Source: Streptococcus sp. HMSC034E03
GTDB taxonomy: Bacteria; Bacillota; Bacilli; Lactobacillales; Streptococcaceae
DNA length: 50,504 bases
Direction: 5' to 3'
Assembly: GCF_001811505.1 (NCBI RefSeq)
Contig: NZ_KV804981.1
Location: forward strand, 15,787-66,290
Shown: positions 48,305-50,504 of the stretch, piece after piece
How the letters are laid out: every line of letters begins with the position of its first letter
Position numbering within the stretch: position 1 is the first letter of the stretch
Made by a program: the position numbers and the translations under genes
Notes under the pieces: model-generated
Database searches by the model: none
What the model was told of the DNA's origin: nothing
Seen by the model: only the letters and a program-made list of their open reading frames with translations

Positions 48305-49240
48305 TTAGTAATCAGGACGAAGAACTCCGGTGACAGTTGCCTTGGTTGCTTCGTAATCCCCATCAATAACAACCTTGATAATGCGTTTAGCATCCTCTTC
48401 AGGCGCAAGAACCAAAGGTAGACGAGTAGGCCCAGCTTCGAATCCCATATAGTTGAGTACTGCCTTAACAGGTGCCGGACTCGGGTAAGAGAATAGAGCG
48501 TTAACTTTAGGAATAAATTTACGTTGAATAGCTGCCGCTTTCTTCATATCACTCTCTTCAATCGCAGTGAACATTTCATGCATCTCATCCCCATTGGTAT
48601 GGGAAGCAACCGAGATAACTCCGTCAGCTCCAAGGTTCATCGCATGGAATGCATCTCCATCTTCACCTGTGTATACCAAGAATTCTTCTGGCTTATGCTC
48701 AATCAAATAGGCCATATTTGCAAGACTGGTACATTCTTTGACACCAATGATGTTTGGATGTTCTGCTAGACGAAGCAAGGTATCTGGAGTCATTTCTACA
48801 ACTACACGACCTGGAATGTTATAGATAATGATAGGCAAATCAGATGCGTCTGCAATAGCTTTAAAGTGTTGATACATACCTTCTTGGGATGGTTTATTAT
48901 AGTAAGGAACAATGGCAAGTCCTGCTGCAAAACCGCCAAACTCTGCTACCTCTTTGACGAATTCAATAGAGTCTCGTGTATCATTGGTACCAACACCAGC
49001 GATTAAAGGAACACGGCCATTGACAACCTTTTGAACAGCCGCAAACAACTGCAACTCCTCATCGTGAGTTAGAGTCGGACTCTCAGCAGTTGTTCCTGCT
49101 AGGAGAATTCCGTCTGTATGATGTGCTAATAAATGTTCAATCAACTTTGGAATGGCATCGAAATTGATTGACCCATCTTCATGAAAAGGAGTAATAAAGG
49201 CCGTGATAATTTTACAATCTTTTAAATCTTGATAAGACAT
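48305..49240 (-). CDS. dapA: 4-hydroxy-tetrahydrodipicolinate synthase
   Basis: A 311-residue class I aldolase-fold enzyme. It has [17 protein letters not shown] near residue 45, the catalytic Tyr region [13 protein letters not shown] and the Schiff-base Lys in [10 protein letters not shown]. It makes the first committed intermediate of lysine and diaminopimelate synthesis from pyruvate and aspartate semialdehyde. A GTG three codons upstream overlaps the GAGAGG ribosome-binding site, so the ATG at 49240 is the start. It follows asd, which makes its substrate. Confidence 0.96.
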   Translation of the reverse strand: MSYQDLKDCKIITAFITPFHEDGSINFDAIPKLIEHLLAHHTDGILLAGTTAESPTLTHDEELQLFAAVQKVVNGRVPLIAGVGTNDTRDSIEFVKEVAEFGGFAAGLAIVPYYNKPSQEGMYQHFKAIADASDLPIIIYNIPGRVVVEMTPDTLLRLAEHPNIIGVKECTSLANMAYLIEHKPEEFLVYTGEDGDAFHAMNLGADGVISVASHTNGDEMHEMFTAIEESDMKKAAAIQRKFIPKVNALFSYPSPAPVKAVLNYMGFEAGPTRLPLVLAPEEDAKRIIKVVIDGDYEATKATVTGVLRPDY

Positions 49241-49261
49241 ACAAAACACCTCTCTATTTCA

Positions 49262-49285
49262 AAGAAGGAGTTCAAATGAACTCCT
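49262..49285 (-). terminator. Hairpin between asd and dapA
   Basis: AGGAGTTCA-AA-TGAACTCCT is a perfect nine-base stem. The following bases on the minus strand (TCTTTG) are a poor T-run, so it may be a processing or weak attenuation site in a shared asd-dapA transcript. Confidence 0.45.
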
Positions 49286-49290
49286 ACACA

Positions 49291-50367
49291 TTATTTCAAT
49301 TCAAATTTTAATTCAGCTGTTGGGCGTACTAGACCACGTTCGTGAAGTGTTTCTGCGATTTGAACTGAGTTCCAAGCTGCACCTTTAAGAAGATTATCAG
49401 ATACTACCCACATATGAATACCTTTTTCTGCATCCAAGTCTTTACGGATACGTCCAACGAATGTATCACGTGAACCAACAGCATTTACTGCTTGAGGATA
49501 GATTTGGTGAGCAATATCATCTTCAAGAACTGCACCTGGGAAGGCAGCAACAGCTGCTTTCACTTCTTCGATTGGTGCTACTTCTTTTGTTTCAATATAG
49601 ACTGACTCAGAGTGAGCTGACAAAACTGGAATACGTACACATGTTGCTGATACGGCAATGCTATCGTCTTCCATGATCTTCTTGGTTTCATTGGTCATCT
49701 TCATTTCTTCGTAAGTGTAGTCATTATCAGTGAAGACATCGATTTGAGGAAGGGCATTAAAAGCAATTGGATAGTGTTTCTTATCACCACCTGATGGCAA
49801 GATTTCAGCTTTGACTTCACGTGGATTCACACCGTCATTCAAGACTTCACGAAGCTCACGTTGGGTTTCAAGAATTGCTCCCATACCAGCACCTGAAACT
49901 GCTTGATAAGTTGATACGATAATACGATCCAAGCCCCATTTCTGACGAATTGGTTCAAGAGCTACCATCATTTGAATAGTTGAGCAGTTAGGACAAGAGA
50001 TGATTCCGTTGTGAGCATCAAGGGCGTGAGCATTCACTTCAGGAACAACCAATGGTACATCTGGATTTTGACGGAAGTAAGAAGTGTTATCTACGACAAC
50101 TGCTCCTGCTTTTACAGCATAAGGTGCGTATTTTGCAGAAGTTGATCCACCAGCTGAGAAAAGAGCAATATCAACCCCTTCAAAAGCATCTTCTGTTGTT
50201 TCTTCGATGGTCACATCTTGACCCTTGAATTGTAAGACCTTTCCTGCAGAACGTGCAGACGCAAGGTAGCGAATCTTATCGATTGGAAGAGTTGATTCTT
50301 CCAACATTTTGATCATTTGAGCACCAACGGCACCTGTAGCACCGACAACAGCAACTGTGTATCCCAT
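49291..50367 (-). CDS. asd: Aspartate-semialdehyde dehydrogenase
   Basis: A 358-residue NADP-dependent enzyme. It has the dinucleotide motif [18 protein letters not shown] at residues 4-21, the catalytic cysteine in [10 protein letters not shown] near 130 and the acid/base His in [18 protein letters not shown]. It reduces aspartyl phosphate to the semialdehyde, the branch point to lysine, threonine and methionine. It is followed at once by dapA. A TATAAT box lies near 50410 upstream with a weak -35 box. Confidence 0.96.
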   Translation of the reverse strand: MGYTVAVVGATGAVGAQMIKMLEESTLPIDKIRYLASARSAGKVLQFKGQDVTIEETTEDAFEGVDIALFSAGGSTSAKYAPYAVKAGAVVVDNTSYFRQNPDVPLVVPEVNAHALDAHNGIISCPNCSTIQMMVALEPIRQKWGLDRIIVSTYQAVSGAGMGAILETQRELREVLNDGVNPREVKAEILPSGGDKKHYPIAFNALPQIDVFTDNDYTYEEMKMTNETKKIMEDDSIAVSATCVRIPVLSAHSESVYIETKEVAPIEEVKAAVAAFPGAVLEDDIAHQIYPQAVNAVGSRDTFVGRIRKDLDAEKGIHMWVVSDNLLKGAAWNSVQIAETLHERGLVRPTAELKFELK

Positions 50368-50410
50368 AACAAACCTCTTTCGGAATTTTCTAAAAATTTC
50401 TATAATAGAA

Positions 50411-50440
50411 ACATTATACTACTTTTTACCAAAATTGAAA
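50411..50440 (-). promoter_or_regulatory. asd promoter
   Basis: On the minus strand TATAAT near 50416-50421 is preceded after 17 bases by TTTTCA, a weak -35 box. The leader to the ATG is about 45 bases and contains AGAGG. Confidence 0.5.
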
Positions 50441-50476
50441 AGTCTTTTTCCTATCTATTTTCTGAAATTGACAATC

Positions 50477-50504
50477 ATGACCACCCGTCAAACGGGTGGT
50501 TTGT
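50477..50504. mobile_element. Possible end of another IS200-like element (cut by window edge)
   Basis: The last bases hold the perfect hairpin ACCACCCGT-CAA-ACGGGTGGT followed by TTGT. The decayed IS200 end at 6724-6750 has the same layout with changes (ACCACCC...GGCTGGTTTG). The rest would lie to the right of the window. It could also be an ordinary terminator. Confidence 0.45.

Overview
The window is a low-GC chromosomal segment of a Streptococcus of the Mitis group. The evidence is gene order that partly follows S. pneumoniae (lac genes - lepA - recN - argR - tlyA - ispA - xseB - xseA; eno; glgBCDA - pulA - ligA; leuABCD; topA - dprA), a BOX repeat, a ComX (cin-box) promoter before dprA, and IS200-type debris. 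Almost all genes lie on the minus strand. Only a YueI-like gene and a cytolysin gene are on the plus strand. No rRNA, tRNA or CRISPR array was seen.

Reading along the window: 1-5600 is a galactose/lactose module, with a galactitol-type PTS (EIIA, EIIB, EIIC), an aldose epimerase (lacX) and the tagatose-6-phosphate genes lacA, lacB, lacC and the start of lacD. It has two promoters, one overlapped by a cre-like site and one surrounded by TGTTTNWTTT (LacR-type) boxes. 5745-7380 is a scrap-yard: a 5'-truncated gene, a small membrane protein, a decayed IS200/IS605 element and a MITE-like repeat. 7381-15320 is a tight housekeeping operon from xseA down to lepA. 15582-19264 holds enolase, a divergent YueI-like gene, glycerate kinase and serB. 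19476-25095 is the glycogen operon glgB-glgC-glgD-glgA, with a cre-like site just after its promoter. 25493-30720 is ligA-dagK-pulA, in which pullulanase debranches the glycogen made next door. 30814-33803 is purine salvage: guaC, then a guanine-type riboswitch, then xpt-pbuX.

The accessory spot is 33975-37096. It holds a broken McrC endonuclease remnant and, divergently, a 567-residue cholesterol-dependent cytolysin. This cytolysin has a YSIRK-type signal peptide, a variant undecapeptide (EKTGLAWEPWR) and the Y-X-Y-X14-R-S motif that marks human-CD59-binding cytolysins. Its promoter overlaps a cre-like site. This is the most interesting locus in the window.

37097-42937 is the leucine operon leuA-leuB-DUF1294-leuC-leuD plus a YrdC-like gene, controlled by a leader peptide (Ala-Leu-Leu-Leu) and an attenuator. 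43087-44872 holds a YjbR-like gene, cutC and a DUF454 membrane protein, followed by a BOX element. 45130-50367 holds topA (with a one-base frameshift in a homopolymer), dprA, dapA and asd. The last bases form a hairpin that resembles an IS200 end.
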